The notes: generated by a model from the letters alone, not told the origin. 64,000 bases of DNA from Lentiprolixibacter aurantiacus (GCF_026241225.1 NZ_JAPFQP010000003.1:248001-312000); one strand, 5' to 3'. Counted from the stretch's first letter, positions 27,033 to 38,890 are shown. Program-made: numbers and translations.

Positions 27033-28358
27033 ATGAGATCTCTATTAAATACTTATCAAAAACCCATAATTACTATCTGCCTGAGTGTGTTTTTCAGTCT
27101 GGTGATGAATGTGGGTGATGCGCAGGCCTTTTTCCAGGACACCTCAATGCAGGATGAAACCAGTTATAAGCAATACCGGGGTGAAGTTCTGGACAGCAAG
27201 ACCAATGATCCGCTGGTGTTCGCTTCCCTTGTGCTGGAAGGCACCAATATCAGTACCGTTACCAACACCGAAGGCACATTTTTGCTAAAAGTGCCCAATA
27301 CTATTGAAAATGGCAATGTGGTTATTTCATTCCTGGGTTACCGGAATAAGTCGATCCCCCTTGCCCAGCTCTCGGAAGACAAAAACAAAATTGAGCTCGA
27401 TGTATCGGTAACTACCCTTTCCGAAGTAAATATCAGTGCTCCCAAAAATGCCCTTGCACTGGTTAAGGAAACACTCAGGAGAAAAGGTGAGAACTACTAC
27501 AACAACCCTGCCCTGATGACCGCTTTTTACCGGGAAACCATCAAGAAAAGGAGACGAAATGTTTCCCTGGCTGAGGCTGTGGTCAATATTTATAAAACGC
27601 CATACACGTCTTCAAGAAAAGATGTGGTGAAACTCTACAAGGCCAGAAAGAACACGGATTACAGCAAACTGGACACCGTGGCGCTTAAACTGCAGGGTGG
27701 ACCCTTCAATGCCCTGTATGTAGACCTGATGAAATACCCTGATTTCATTTTCACCCCTGAGAGTATTGAGGATTACAAATTTACCTATGACCGATCTACA
27801 ACTATTAACGACCGGCTGATCTACGTAATCGATTTCAAACAGCGAAGTAACATACTGGAGCCTCTGTATGCCGGTAAACTTTTTATTGATGCCGATAAAA
27901 AGGTGCTGACCAGTGCCGTTTTTTCACTGAACATCACAAACAGGGATATGGCCAGCCGCATGTTTGTTCGAAGAAAACCTCGCAATGCCAGGGTATACCC
28001 TACACAGATTGCCTACCGGGTAGACTATCGTGAAAGAGATGGCCGCTGGTATTACGGTTACAGCAATGCCTTGCTGGAGTTTAAAATCAACTGGGACAGG
28101 AAGCTGTTTAATTCCGTGTACAGTATGACCTGTGAGATGGCAGTTACTGACTGGGAGGAAAATCTTGGTGAAATACCAAAATCTAAAGATCGATTGAAAT
28201 CAACTATTATTCTTGCTGATGAAGCTATTGGCTTTTCAGATCCGGACTTTTGGGGAGAATTCAATATTATTGAACCCGAAAAATCAATTGAAAGTGCGAT
28301 CAGGAAAATCCAGAGGCAGCTGAAGCGAGCTAAGTCGGATCGGAGTACCTCTCCCTGA
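27033..28358 (+). CDS. Carboxypeptidase-like regulatory domain protein, exported
   Basis: 441 residues with a signal segment (about 14-32), a CarboxypepD_reg beta-sandwich (about 48-130: YRGEVLDSKTNDPLVFASL, TNTEGTFLLKVP, FLGYRNK), and a C-terminal 300-residue region of unknown fold containing ETLRRKGENYYNNP and AFYRETIKKRRR. This architecture is frequent in Bacteroidota, where the N-terminal domain is shared with TonB receptors, but this protein has no plug or barrel. Probably periplasmic or outer-membrane associated. A strong terminator follows. Confidence 0.75.
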   Translation: MRSLLNTYQKPIITICLSVFFSLVMNVGDAQAFFQDTSMQDETSYKQYRGEVLDSKTNDPLVFASLVLEGTNISTVTNTEGTFLLKVPNTIENGNVVISFLGYRNKSIPLAQLSEDKNKIELDVSVTTLSEVNISAPKNALALVKETLRRKGENYYNNPALMTAFYRETIKKRRRNVSLAEAVVNIYKTPYTSSRKDVVKLYKARKNTDYSKLDTVALKLQGGPFNALYVDLMKYPDFIFTPESIEDYKFTYDRSTTINDRLIYVIDFKQRSNILEPLYAGKLFIDADKKVLTSAVFSLNITNRDMASRMFVRRKPRNARVYPTQIAYRVDYRERDGRWYYGYSNALLEFKINWDRKLFNSVYSMTCEMAVTDWEENLGEIPKSKDRLKSTIILADEAIGFSDPDFWGEFNIIEPEKSIESAIRKIQRQLKRAKSDRSTSP

Positions 28359-28383
28359 TCCCAGGGATAAAACAAAACAATAT

Positions 28384-28415
28384 AAATCAGCACCCCTAGA
28401 GGTGCTGATTTTATT
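28384..28415 (+). terminator. Terminator of the 27033 gene
   Basis: Perfect 11-bp stem AAATCAGCACC / GGTGCTGATTT with a 6-nt loop followed by TATTT. Confidence 0.8.
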
Positions 28416-28526
28416 TAACGGGTGACCTGTTTCACAAATAAAAAGTGATTTTACAAACCCCTTAGTTTATGAACAATTGTTGATAACTTAAGTTTATAAC
28501 TTGTTGATTTTTAAATCCTTATATCA

Positions 28527-28558
28527 CTTGCAAATCGACACTTATTCTACTATATTCG
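28527..28558 (+). promoter_or_regulatory. Weak candidate promoter for an untranslated transcript
   Basis: CTTG (28527-28530), 20-nt spacer, TATATTCG (28551-28558): one mismatch in each element to TTTG / TAnnTTTG. It would start an RNA near 28565 that runs to the orphan terminator at 28928. Confidence 0.25.
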
Positions 28559-28975
28559 TTACATGGTTTGAAAGAAGTGCCTGTCCAGGGCAAGTCGGAA
28601 GAGCCATTATGAAGTTGACGTTCTTTGTATTGTTGTTTAGCTTTTGCACAAAGGAAGAGGGACTTGTCCTTAGTCTGGAGGAAAGAAGCGAGCGGTTGGT
28701 CAGGGGGCTGTAGTTCCCGGTTCAGTTCGTGGGCATAACATGTGAGGTGAATTGTCTCGGCAAGGCACTGAACGAACTTTGCTAAAACAGCAAGAAGAGG
28801 CATTTGGAGTTGCTTGGTTTAACAATTAAGGACAAAAGATGTTTCAAACGTTGATTTAGCTGGCAAATGCGATCAATGGTTGCGGTGAAGTACTTAGGTA
28901 CAACACAAATTTGCGAGCTAATTCTAGAAAGCCATATCAATGTACCCGTACAATGATATGGCTTTTGTCTTTTTA
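28559..28975 (+). ncRNA. Candidate non-coding RNA locus, or relic, of unknown type
   Basis: Between the terminator at 28384 and isocitrate dehydrogenase there are about 560 bp with no convincing protein gene: open frames of 70 and 94 codons overlap on opposite strands and neither has a recognisable product. The right end carries a strong hairpin terminator that serves no coding gene. The interior is less AT-rich than usual spacers and has small hairpins such as GTAC-TTAG-GTAC near 28891. I checked for tmRNA, RNase P RNA, SRP RNA and a group II intron domain V and saw none of their signatures. A decayed mobile or coding sequence is the alternative. Confidence 0.3.
28928..28975 (+). terminator. 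Strong orphan terminator
   Basis: 12-bp perfect stem AAAGCCATATCA / TGATATGGCTTT enclosing a second small dyad (GTAC-CC-GTAC), then TGTCTTTTT. There is no coding gene upstream on this strand after the 28384 terminator. Confidence 0.75.
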
Positions 28976-28986
28976 TCTATTCCTGA

Positions 28987-31296
<2,310 letters not shown>

Positions 31297-31374
31297 AAAG
31301 CTTTCTTACTGCAGGCGCGGCTTTAATTCGATTTAAAATCATGTTAATTACCCCTGGAGTTGTCTGATATTACA

Positions 31375-31382
31375 TATTTTTG
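31375..31382 (+). promoter_or_regulatory. Probable -7 box of the TonB receptor operon
   Basis: TATTTTTG matches TAnnTTTG and is 15 bp before the ATG at 31398, giving a very short leader. The -33 element is unclear. Confidence 0.45.
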
Positions 31383-31397
31383 GCGAAAATAATCTGA

Positions 31398-33800
31398 ATG
31401 TCCCATAGGTTACAGCATTTATTGCTGCTTCTATTCATAATATCCCTACACCAGCTTTCCGCCCAAAAAAAATTCACCATTAGTGGCACCATAACTGAAG
31501 CTACCAGTAATGAAACGCTTATCGGTGTTACCCTAATCGTTCCGGAGTTACGTACTGGAGCCACCACCAATGAATATGGTTTTTATTCCCTGACCCTGCC
31601 GGAAGGGACATATGAGATTCAGGTTTCTTACCTGGGTTTTAAGGATATCCGTCAAACGGTTGAGCTTACTGCAGATCAAAAGATCAATTTCCAAATGGTG
31701 GAACAGGCACAGCAACTGGAAGAGATCACCCTTATAGAAGATGCGGAAAAGCTGAATATCCGCAAGCCCCAGATGAGCGTAAATGCACTTTCCTCCAAAA
31801 CTATCAAACAGATTCCCGTGGTACTGGGGGAAGCAGACGTAATTAAATCCATCCTGCTTTTGCCTGGTGTAACTAATGCCGGAGAAAGCGCATCAGGATT
31901 TAATGTCAGAGGTGGTGCCGCAGACCAGAACCTGATCTTGCTCGACGAAGCCACCATCTTTAATTCCTCCCACCTATTTGGTTTGTTCTCAGTGTTCAAC
32001 CCGGATGCTATCAAGGATGTTAAACTTTTCAAAGGTGGCATCCCTTCAAGATACGGCGGACGTGTTTCATCGGTTCTTGAGATCTTTCAAAAGGAGGGAA
32101 ACAGCAAGGAATTCCATGTAAATGGTGGAATAGGCGCCGTAGCAAGTCGGTTGCTGGCTGAAGGACCCATTGTTAAGGACCGTGCTGCATTTCTCGTGGG
32201 CGGAAGGGCTTCTTATGCGCATTTGTTCCTGCCCCTGTTCGATATTGATAACAAGGCCTATTTCTACGACCTGAATACCAAACTGAATTACAGGATCAAT
32301 GAGCGCAATAACATTTACCTCTCCGGCTACTTTGGGCGGGATTTATTCAGGATCAGCGACAATTTTGTCAATGTCTATGGGAATGCAGTATTCAATTTTC
32401 GCTGGAACCATCTATTTTCAGACAAACTCTTCTCTAACCTTTCTTTGATCTACTCAGACTACTTTTATGGCCTGGAACTGGATTTTGTTGGTTTTGAATG
32501 GGATTCGGGCATTCAGAATTTCAATATCAAATACGACCTCAAACACTACCTTAATGATAACCTTCAGCTTAATTATGGGCTGAACAACATATATTATCGT
32601 TTCAATCCTGGTAAGATCATTCCCAACCGACCAGATTCCGGGATTTTAGAAGAACAGTTAACTGAAAAGTACGCAAACGAATTTGCAGCATATGTGGATA
32701 TTGAGCACAACCTTTCTGATAAATTAAGCCTGGAATACGGTTTGCGTTTGAGTTATTTTCTGCGCCTGGGTCAGGATGAGTTCAATGTTTATCTTGACAA
32801 TAACCCGGTAATTTTTGATCCCTTTACCCTCACCTACCGGGAAGCTGAACCAGTAGGGGTCATTAATCCGGGAAGAGGGGCCAACCTGGCTAACTTTACA
32901 AACCTGGAACCCAGATTTGCCTTTTCCTACTCCTTTAATGAAGATAATTCCATCAAGGGCAGCTACACCCGTATAGCTCAGTACCTGCACCTGCTCTCAA
33001 ACACCAGCTCCCCCACCCCCCTGGATGTCTGGACACCCAGCGGGCCTTTTGTTAAACCGCAGTTGCTGGATCAATTTGCCCTGGGCTATTTCAAAAATAT
33101 CAGCGGAGGTGATTATACACTGGAAACCGAAGTTTATTACAAGGACATCCAGAATCGTATTGATTACATAGACGGGGCCAATCTCATTGCAAACAATGCC
33201 ATTGAACAGGTGATCCTGAATGGGCAGGCCCGGGCATACGGTTGGGAAGTACTGGTGCGAAAAAATACCGGTAGATTAAACGGATGGCTGTCCTACACCC
33301 TGTCCCGTTCCGAGCAACGCACTCCCGGACGGCAACCCATATCGGACAATGGCCGGACAAACCAGGAAACGGGTATCAATAACGGTCAGTGGTACAACAG
33401 TCCATTTGACAAGACCCATGATATTACCCTGTTTGGTAATTTTGAACTAAATCAGAAATGGCGTTTCAATGCCAATTTTGTCTATCAGACCGGACAACCC
33501 ACGAATTATCCGATCGGGCAGTTTGAATTCCAGGGAATCACCATTCCCTATTACGGATTGAGAAATCAGGATAGGCTGCCTGATTACCACCGCCTGGATA
33601 TTTCTGCTACCCTGACCCCAAAAAAGAACAAAAATCGAAAGTTGCAGGGCGAGTGGGTATTTAGTTTTTACAACATATATAACAGGCGCAATGCAGCTTC
33701 CATAAATTTCAGGAGGAACCAGGATACCGGGGTTAACGAAGCGGTAAGGACCTCTATTTTTGGCATTGTTCCTTCGGTAACCTATAATTTCAGATTCTAG
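31398..33800 (+). CDS. TonB-dependent outer-membrane receptor with carboxypeptidase-like N-terminal domain
   Basis: 800 residues: signal peptide ending QLSAQ, a CarboxypepD_reg domain (about 26-100), a plug domain (about 120-225, with SGFNVRGGAADQNLILLDEA and FKGGIPSRYGGRVSSVLEI), and a beta-barrel ending in an aromatic residue (SVTYNFRF). It imports a ligand through the outer membrane using TonB energy. Its stop abuts the start of a DUF4249 lipoprotein gene. Substrate unknown: there is no SusD, siderophore or vitamin gene beside it. Confidence 0.93.
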   Translation: MSHRLQHLLLLLFIISLHQLSAQKKFTISGTITEATSNETLIGVTLIVPELRTGATTNEYGFYSLTLPEGTYEIQVSYLGFKDIRQTVELTADQKINFQMVEQAQQLEEITLIEDAEKLNIRKPQMSVNALSSKTIKQIPVVLGEADVIKSILLLPGVTNAGESASGFNVRGGAADQNLILLDEATIFNSSHLFGLFSVFNPDAIKDVKLFKGGIPSRYGGRVSSVLEIFQKEGNSKEFHVNGGIGAVASRLLAEGPIVKDRAAFLVGGRASYAHLFLPLFDIDNKAYFYDLNTKLNYRINERNNIYLSGYFGRDLFRISDNFVNVYGNAVFNFRWNHLFSDKLFSNLSLIYSDYFYGLELDFVGFEWDSGIQNFNIKYDLKHYLNDNLQLNYGLNNIYYRFNPGKIIPNRPDSGILEEQLTEKYANEFAAYVDIEHNLSDKLSLEYGLRLSYFLRLGQDEFNVYLDNNPVIFDPFTLTYREAEPVGVINPGRGANLANFTNLEPRFAFSYSFNEDNSIKGSYTRIAQYLHLLSNTSSPTPLDVWTPSGPFVKPQLLDQFALGYFKNISGGDYTLETEVYYKDIQNRIDYIDGANLIANNAIEQVILNGQARAYGWEVLVRKNTGRLNGWLSYTLSRSEQRTPGRQPISDNGRTNQETGINNGQWYNSPFDKTHDITLFGNFELNQKWRFNANFVYQTGQPTNYPIGQFEFQGITIPYYGLRNQDRLPDYHRLDISATLTPKKNKNRKLQGEWVFSFYNIYNRRNAASINFRRNQDTGVNEAVRTSIFGIVPSVTYNFRF

Positions 33801-34697
33801 ATGAGGAAACTATTCATTTGGCTTTTGGTTTGCGCTGGGTGGCTCGCCAGTTGTGAGGACGTTATAGAAGTGGACCTTCCCGAGGGCGATACCCGGCTCA
33901 TCGTGGATGGCCTTATCCGCGTGGATACCACAGAAGCCTTTATCCCTGTCTCTATTAAAGTTTCCGAATCTACCGGATTTTTTGATGAAATCCCGGCAAC
34001 TTCCCTGGAGAGCATCTCAATTATTTACGAACAAATTGAGGATGGCACCGTAGTCTTTACCGGAACATCCAGCCTGGCAGAGCTTAACCCGGGCAGTGGG
34101 GTTTATGAGCCAGATCCCAACTTTAGTTCGGACCAGCGTATCCCCACATCGGTCCTGCAAAGGGAAAACCTGCGCTTTACTTTGCTGATGAGACATAAAG
34201 GTCGACAGTATTTGGCTCAAACTTTCTATGTGCCTACAGTGCCCATAGATAATCTTGAGCAGGGAACAGGTACTTTATTTGAGGGAGATGAGACCGAAGT
34301 GGTAGTATCCTTTACCGACAACCCTGACAGGGACGATTTCTATCTCTTTGATTTTGGGTTCGATGAGTTCCTGACCAGTGAAGACGAGTTCTTCCAGGGG
34401 CAGCAATTTGCTTTTTCCTATTTCTATGATCAGGAATTTGACCCCGGGACAATACTTGAAATTAGTATTATGGGAGCAGACCGGGAATTTTTCAATTACA
34501 TGGACCTAATTCTGGAACAGACCGAACAAAGTGTTGGATTTTTCGAAACTCCCAGGGCAACGGTTAGAGGTAACGTTATAGACATTACAGACCTGGACAA
34601 TGTAAGTGTAACGGATAACACCAGCCAGCCAAAAGTTTTTCCTCTGGGCTACTTTGCCGTTGTTCAGGAATTCAGGGATACCCTGGTTATCGAATAG
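33801..34697 (+). CDS. DUF4249 lipoprotein, partner of the TonB receptor
   Basis: 298 residues with a lipobox (AGWLASC) and an acidic post-Cys segment (EDVIEVDLPEGD) of the kind linked to surface-exposed lipoproteins in Bacteroidota. The mature protein matches the DUF4249 family, repeatedly found directly downstream of receptors like the preceding gene; the start codon follows the receptor stop with no gap. By analogy with SusD it may capture the ligand for the receptor (inference). Convergent with glycerate kinase, 19 bp apart. Confidence 0.85.
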   Translation: MRKLFIWLLVCAGWLASCEDVIEVDLPEGDTRLIVDGLIRVDTTEAFIPVSIKVSESTGFFDEIPATSLESISIIYEQIEDGTVVFTGTSSLAELNPGSGVYEPDPNFSSDQRIPTSVLQRENLRFTLLMRHKGRQYLAQTFYVPTVPIDNLEQGTGTLFEGDETEVVVSFTDNPDRDDFYLFDFGFDEFLTSEDEFFQGQQFAFSYFYDQEFDPGTILEISIMGADREFFNYMDLILEQTEQSVGFFETPRATVRGNVIDITDLDNVSVTDNTSQPKVFPLGYFAVVQEFRDTLVIE

Positions 34698-34716
34698 TCA
34701 CAAATTGTAACGGTAG

Positions 34717-35844
34717 TTACCTGCCTTTGAAATACTTGTAGACAGCAGACTCTACAAGTTCTGCAGCACGGCTCATGTTATATTCCAGGGGTTTATTCCT
34801 GTTTCCTGCTTCTATAACCGCAGTCAATCCCGCTTTTTTCAATTCCTCTGGTGAAACCTCAAGCCGGCCACATATCGCCACTACGGGAATCTCAAAGGCA
34901 CGTCCAAGCTCCATTACTCCATTGATCCACTTACCACTCAGGGTCTGGGAATCTATTTTACCTTCCCCTGTAAGGATATAATCGAATTTTCTGGTGCGCA
35001 ACAGCCTGGGAATTTTAGCCAGATCCAAAATGAATGCTGTCCCCGTAATAAATTCCGCATTTAGAAAGCACTTCAATCCGTATGCTGCCCCCCCGGCAGC
35101 TCCGGTACCAGGAAGGTCCGCATACTCAAATCCCATCTGCGTCCTTACCTGATAATCCAGGTGTTGCAAACCCCTGTCCAAAAGCTCAATCTCCTGCCTG
35201 TTGGCCCCTTTCTGGGCAGCATATACGGCTGCAGCTCCAAAAGGGCCATAAAGGGGGTTGTTTACATCGTTTACTGCAAAAACTCTGGTATCCCTTAATT
35301 CCGGAATAACCTGCTCCCGGTTTATCTTGTGAACCAGGGCCAAATTGGCTCCAATGGGTTTCAGGGAGTCGCCTTTTTCATCCAGAAAACGGTATCCAAC
35401 TTCATATGCCATACCCATGCCGGCATCATTGGTGGCACTGCCTCCGAGTCCCACGTAGATCTTTCTGAATCCCCGACGCATTGCTTCTCTGATCTGAATC
35501 CCGGTGCCTCTGCTGGAAGTCTTTGAAGCACTACGTTCTTCTTCAGCCAAAAGCACCAGGCCTGAAGCTTTGGCCATTTCAATATAGGCCTCCCCTTTTG
35601 AGGGATCCACCAGCATAGTACTAGTGATTTTCCTTCCCAGTGGGTCCACGGTCTCTGTTGTGATTACCTCTGTTTCCCTGTATTCGGAAATAGCATCAAG
35701 AAAGCCATCACCGCCATCAGAAGCAATTAAAGAATGAAAACCTGCCCCCGGAATAGCCTTTAATATCCCTTTGGTCAGTGATTGGATCAACTGTTTGGCC
35801 GTAAGCGAACCTTTAAATTTATCGGGCAGGAGCAGAAAGTTCAT
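34717..35844 (-). CDS. Glycerate kinase (GlxK type)
   Basis: 375 residues with the class signature LLPDKFKGSLTAKQ at the N-terminus and GLGGSATNDAGMGMAYEVGY in the middle, followed by GTGAAGGAAYG. The enzyme phosphorylates D-glycerate to 2- or 3-phosphoglycerate in the cytosol; GlxK members usually make the 2-phospho product. Monocistronic here, no glyoxylate genes adjacent. Confidence 0.93.
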   Translation of the reverse strand: MNFLLLPDKFKGSLTAKQLIQSLTKGILKAIPGAGFHSLIASDGGDGFLDAISEYRETEVITTETVDPLGRKITSTMLVDPSKGEAYIEMAKASGLVLLAEEERSASKTSSRGTGIQIREAMRRGFRKIYVGLGGSATNDAGMGMAYEVGYRFLDEKGDSLKPIGANLALVHKINREQVIPELRDTRVFAVNDVNNPLYGPFGAAAVYAAQKGANRQEIELLDRGLQHLDYQVRTQMGFEYADLPGTGAAGGAAYGLKCFLNAEFITGTAFILDLAKIPRLLRTRKFDYILTGEGKIDSQTLSGKWINGVMELGRAFEIPVVAICGRLEVSPEELKKAGLTAVIEAGNRNKPLEYNMSRAAELVESAVYKYFKGR

Positions 35845-35966
35845 AGTTCAGTTTAGCTATTACAACGGTCACACAGTTGTCCTGTAATTTCTTTTCATGC
35901 TGTTCAACATTGCAATCAAATAAAAATAGCCTTTATTTTCTACTTTTACAGATCAACTTGAATCAC

Positions 35967-36194
35967 ATGAGGACGAATAAAAAATTGTTGATGAAGGGTG
36001 TGAAAAACCTGGTTTACACCTTAGGATTTATGTTTATTGCACCTGTGGTACTTTACCAGGCCTTTAAAAACCAGGAACACCCGCTGTTCATTCCCGTTCT
36101 GATTCTCGGATTGATACTGGCCATTGCGGCCATAGGGAAGGGCTTTTACAGCATTAAAATATTAATGCAAGCTCTTTTTAATGACTCCAAATGA
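35967..36194 (+). CDS. DUF6095-like small membrane protein
   Basis: 75 residues from the Met at 35967 (MRTNKKLLMKGVKNL). The frame extends 30 codons upstream but that part is unlike the family and overlaps a probable -7 element (TACTTTTA, 35942). Two membrane helices flank the conserved FKNQEHPLFIPVLILG. This agrees with what I recall of DUF6095, a small flavobacterial membrane family of unknown function. A 139-bp spacer separates it from thrS. Confidence 0.7.
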   Translation: MRTNKKLLMKGVKNLVYTLGFMFIAPVVLYQAFKNQEHPLFIPVLILGLILAIAAIGKGFYSIKILMQALFNDSK

Positions 36195-36275
36195 CCTGCA
36201 ATATATGAATGAGTATAATAATAAAGCCTTAATCAGGCTAACCCCCTCAATATTTACGAATTGAAGCCCCGATCT

Positions 36276-36307
36276 GTTGCCTTGCTGGGGCCAAGGCACT
36301 ATCTTTG
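36276..36307 (+). promoter_or_regulatory. Promoter of the thrS-infC-rpmI-rplT cluster with internal dyad
   Basis: GTTG (36276-36279), 20-nt spacer, TATCTTTG (36300-36307). The spacer contains an inverted repeat GCCTTG / CAAGGC that could act as an operator or be chance. The leader to the thrS ATG is about 20 nt, which rules out a T-box leader. Confidence 0.55.
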
Positions 36308-36333
36308 TTTCCTTATTTGTGACGTAGTACAAG

Positions 36334-38286
36334 ATGATTAAAATTACCCTGCCTGACGGCACTGTAAAAGATTTTGCCCGGGGATCCACTCCAATGGATG
36401 TTGCCCTTTCCATAAGTGAAGGGCTTGCCCGTAATGTCATTTCAGCAAGTTTTAACGGCACTACGGTGGAAACGGTTACCCCTTTGAATGAAAATGGCAA
36501 GCTTACCTTGTATACCTGGAGAGACAAGGAAGGGAAAAAGGCCTTTTGGCATTCTACGTCTCACGTGGTGGCACAGGCACTGGAAGAAATGTTCCCTGGT
36601 ATTAAGCTTACCATAGGTCCTGCAATTGATAATGGTTTCTATTACGACGTAGATTTCGGGCAACATACTGTATCTGAAAAAGATTTCCCTGCCATAGAGA
36701 AGCGCGCCCTGGAAATAGCCAGAGGAAAGCACGACTACAAAATGCGTGAAGTTTCCAAAAAAGACGCACTGGCATTTTACGAGAATCAATCCAACGAGTA
36801 TAAAATTGAGCTAATTAAAAATCTGGAAGATGGCAATATAACCTTTTGCGACCACGATACCTTTACAGATCTCTGTCGCGGTGGACACATTCCGAATACA
36901 GGTTTTATCAAAGCCATTAAAATACTCAACGTAGCGGGTGCATACTGGCGCGGTGATGAAAACAAGCCCCAGCTTACGAGGGTTTATGGAATTTCATTCC
37001 CAAAACAGAAAGAACTGACCGAATACCTTGAGCTTATTGAGGAGGCCAAAAAACGGGATCACAGAAAACTGGGCAAGGAACTGGAACTGTTTACCTTCTC
37101 CCAGAAAGTTGGACAGGGCCTGCCATTATGGTTGCCTAAAGGTGCAGCACTACGTGAACGGCTGGAGCAGTTTTTGAAGAAAGCCCAGAAAAAGGCGGGT
37201 TATGAGATGGTCATCTCCCCCCATATCGGACAGAAAGAACTCTATGTTACTTCGGGGCACTATGCTAAATACGGGGAAGACAGTTTTCAGCCTATACATA
37301 CGCCAAAGGAGGATGAAGAGTTCCTGTTAAAACCTATGAATTGTCCTCACCATTGCGAGATTTACAATTCCAAACCATTTAGTTACAGGGAATTGCCCAA
37401 GCGCTATGCAGAATTCGGAACCGTTTATAGATATGAGCAAAGCGGGGAATTGCACGGCCTTACCAGGGTAAGAGGGTTTACGCAGGACGATGCCCATATA
37501 TTCTGTACTCCTGACCAGCTGGACCAGGAGTTCAAAAATGTCATTGATCTTTCTCTTTATGTACTCACCTCATTGAGTCTGAACAACTTTACCGCTCAGG
37601 TTTCCGTAAGGGATCCGGAGAACCCAGAAAAGTATATCGGAACTGTTGAGAACTGGGAAAAGGCAGAGCAGGCAATTATTAACGCAGCAAAGGAAAAGGG
37701 TCTCGATTATGTTATAGAAGAAGGGGAGGCAGCCTTTTATGGGCCGAAACTGGACTTTATGGTCAAGGATGCCCTGGGCAGGAACTGGCAGCTGGGTACT
37801 ATCCAGGTTGATTATACCCTTCCGGAACGTTTTGACCTGACTTATAAGGGAAGTGATAATGAGCACCACAGACCGGTAATGATACACCGGGCACCTTTTG
37901 GCAGCATGGAACGATTTGTGGCATTGTTACTGGAACACACAGGTGGGAATTTTCCCCTTTGGTTGATTCCCGATCAGGCTATTGTGCTGCCTGTCAGTGA
38001 GAAACATGAAAAATATGCCCAAAAAGTTTTAAATTCCCTGGAAAATCACGAAATTCGCGCGCTCCTGGATAACAGGAACGAGACGGTGGGCAAGAAAATT
38101 CGGGAAGCCGAACTAAACAAGATCCCCTACATGTTGATTGTAGGCGACAAAGAGCAGGAAGATGGAATGGTTTCAGTCAGGCGACACGGAGGTCAGGATC
38201 ACGGAAGCATAAGTATAGAAGCTTTCAAAAACTTGATCGAAGAAGAAATAAACAGTACATTAAAACCGTTCGAAACAAAAGTTTAA
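36334..38286 (+). CDS. thrS: Threonine-tRNA ligase
   Basis: 650 residues with the N-terminal TGS domain (1-62), the editing domain with [11 protein letters not shown], the class II catalytic core, and the C-terminal anticodon-binding domain. The catalytic zinc ligands are all present: Cys in PMNCPHHCE, His in QDDAHIF and His in [12 protein letters not shown]. It charges tRNA-Thr. First gene of the classic thrS-infC-rpmI-rplT order; infC begins 16 nt after its stop. Confidence 0.97.
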   Translation: MIKITLPDGTVKDFARGSTPMDVALSISEGLARNVISASFNGTTVETVTPLNENGKLTLYTWRDKEGKKAFWHSTSHVVAQALEEMFPGIKLTIGPAIDNGFYYDVDFGQHTVSEKDFPAIEKRALEIARGKHDYKMREVSKKDALAFYENQSNEYKIELIKNLEDGNITFCDHDTFTDLCRGGHIPNTGFIKAIKILNVAGAYWRGDENKPQLTRVYGISFPKQKELTEYLELIEEAKKRDHRKLGKELELFTFSQKVGQGLPLWLPKGAALRERLEQFLKKAQKKAGYEMVISPHIGQKELYVTSGHYAKYGEDSFQPIHTPKEDEEFLLKPMNCPHHCEIYNSKPFSYRELPKRYAEFGTVYRYEQSGELHGLTRVRGFTQDDAHIFCTPDQLDQEFKNVIDLSLYVLTSLSLNNFTAQVSVRDPENPEKYIGTVENWEKAEQAIINAAKEKGLDYVIEEGEAAFYGPKLDFMVKDALGRNWQLGTIQVDYTLPERFDLTYKGSDNEHHRPVMIHRAPFGSMERFVALLLEHTGGNFPLWLIPDQAIVLPVSEKHEKYAQKVLNSLENHEIRALLDNRNETVGKKIREAELNKIPYMLIVGDKEQEDGMVSVRRHGGQDHGSISIEAFKNLIEEEINSTLKPFETKV

Positions 38287-38302
38287 TTAAAATAGATAAG
38301 CC

Positions 38303-38857
38303 ATAGCAATACGAAGAAGATTTAAACCAAGACCACGGCGGGAAAACAAAAACCCGCATAAGATCAACGCCGAGATTACAGCGCCCGAAGTAAGGCTCGT
38401 AGGCGACAACGTGGAAATGGGAGTTTACCCAATCAGACAAGCCATAGCCAAATCGGAAGAATTAGGGCTGGACCTAGTGGAGATTTCCCCAAAAGCAGCT
38501 CCGCCGGTTTGTAAGATAATTGATTATAAAAAGTTCCTTTACGAGCAGAAGAAGCGAGATAAGGCAATGAAGGCTAAGGCTACGAAGGTGGTGGTAAAGG
38601 AAATCAGGTTCGGTCCCAATACGGATGACCATGACTATGAGTTTAAAAAGAAGCACGCTGAAAAGTTCCTCTCTGACGGGGCCAAACTGAAGGCGTATGT
38701 ATTTTTTAAAGGAAGGTCTATCGTCTACAAGGAGCAGGGAGAAATTCTGCTGCTAAGACTGGCGCAGGACTTGGAAGACCTGGGCAAGGTTGAACAGATG
38801 CCAAAGCTAGAAGGAAAGCGAATGATTATGTTCATTGCCCCGAAGACAAAGAAGTAA
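38303..38857 (+). CDS. infC: Translation initiation factor IF-3, AUA start codon
   Basis: 184 residues starting at ATA 38303. The in-frame sequence from there reads (M)[19 protein letters not shown] then [20 protein letters not shown], the standard flavobacterial IF-3 N-terminus, while the first GTG/ATG in frame (38411/38417) would delete this conserved part; an in-frame TAA lies at 38297. IF-3 prevents subunit joining and discriminates against non-AUG starts, and its own rare start codon is the basis of autoregulation in E. coli (AUU there). C-terminal domain ends [19 protein letters not shown]. Confidence 0.93.
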   Translation: MAIRRRFKPRPRRENKNPHKINAEITAPEVRLVGDNVEMGVYPIRQAIAKSEELGLDLVEISPKAAPPVCKIIDYKKFLYEQKKRDKAMKAKATKVVVKEIRFGPNTDDHDYEFKKKHAEKFLSDGAKLKAYVFFKGRSIVYKEQGEILLLRLAQDLEDLGKVEQMPKLEGKRMIMFIAPKTKK

Positions 38858-38890
38858 TAAAGCGAGATATAACGGAAAAAGAGGATTACA

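Noticed and set aside
28501-28803. Open frames of 70 codons (plus) and 94 codons (minus) in the 28.5 kb spacer
   Set aside because: They overlap on opposite strands, have no recognisable domain and no ribosome-binding or promoter context; composition does not look coding.
28560-28927. tmRNA, RNase P RNA, SRP RNA or group II intron in the orphan locus
   Set aside because: No tRNA-like end, no GAGGAAAGTCC core, no SRP apical loop and no domain V hairpin could be found by eye. The GGAGGAAAG near 28677 is only a partial resemblance.
36195-36333. T-box or attenuator leader upstream of thrS
   Set aside because: The promoter leaves only about 20 nt before the start codon, too short for such a leader.
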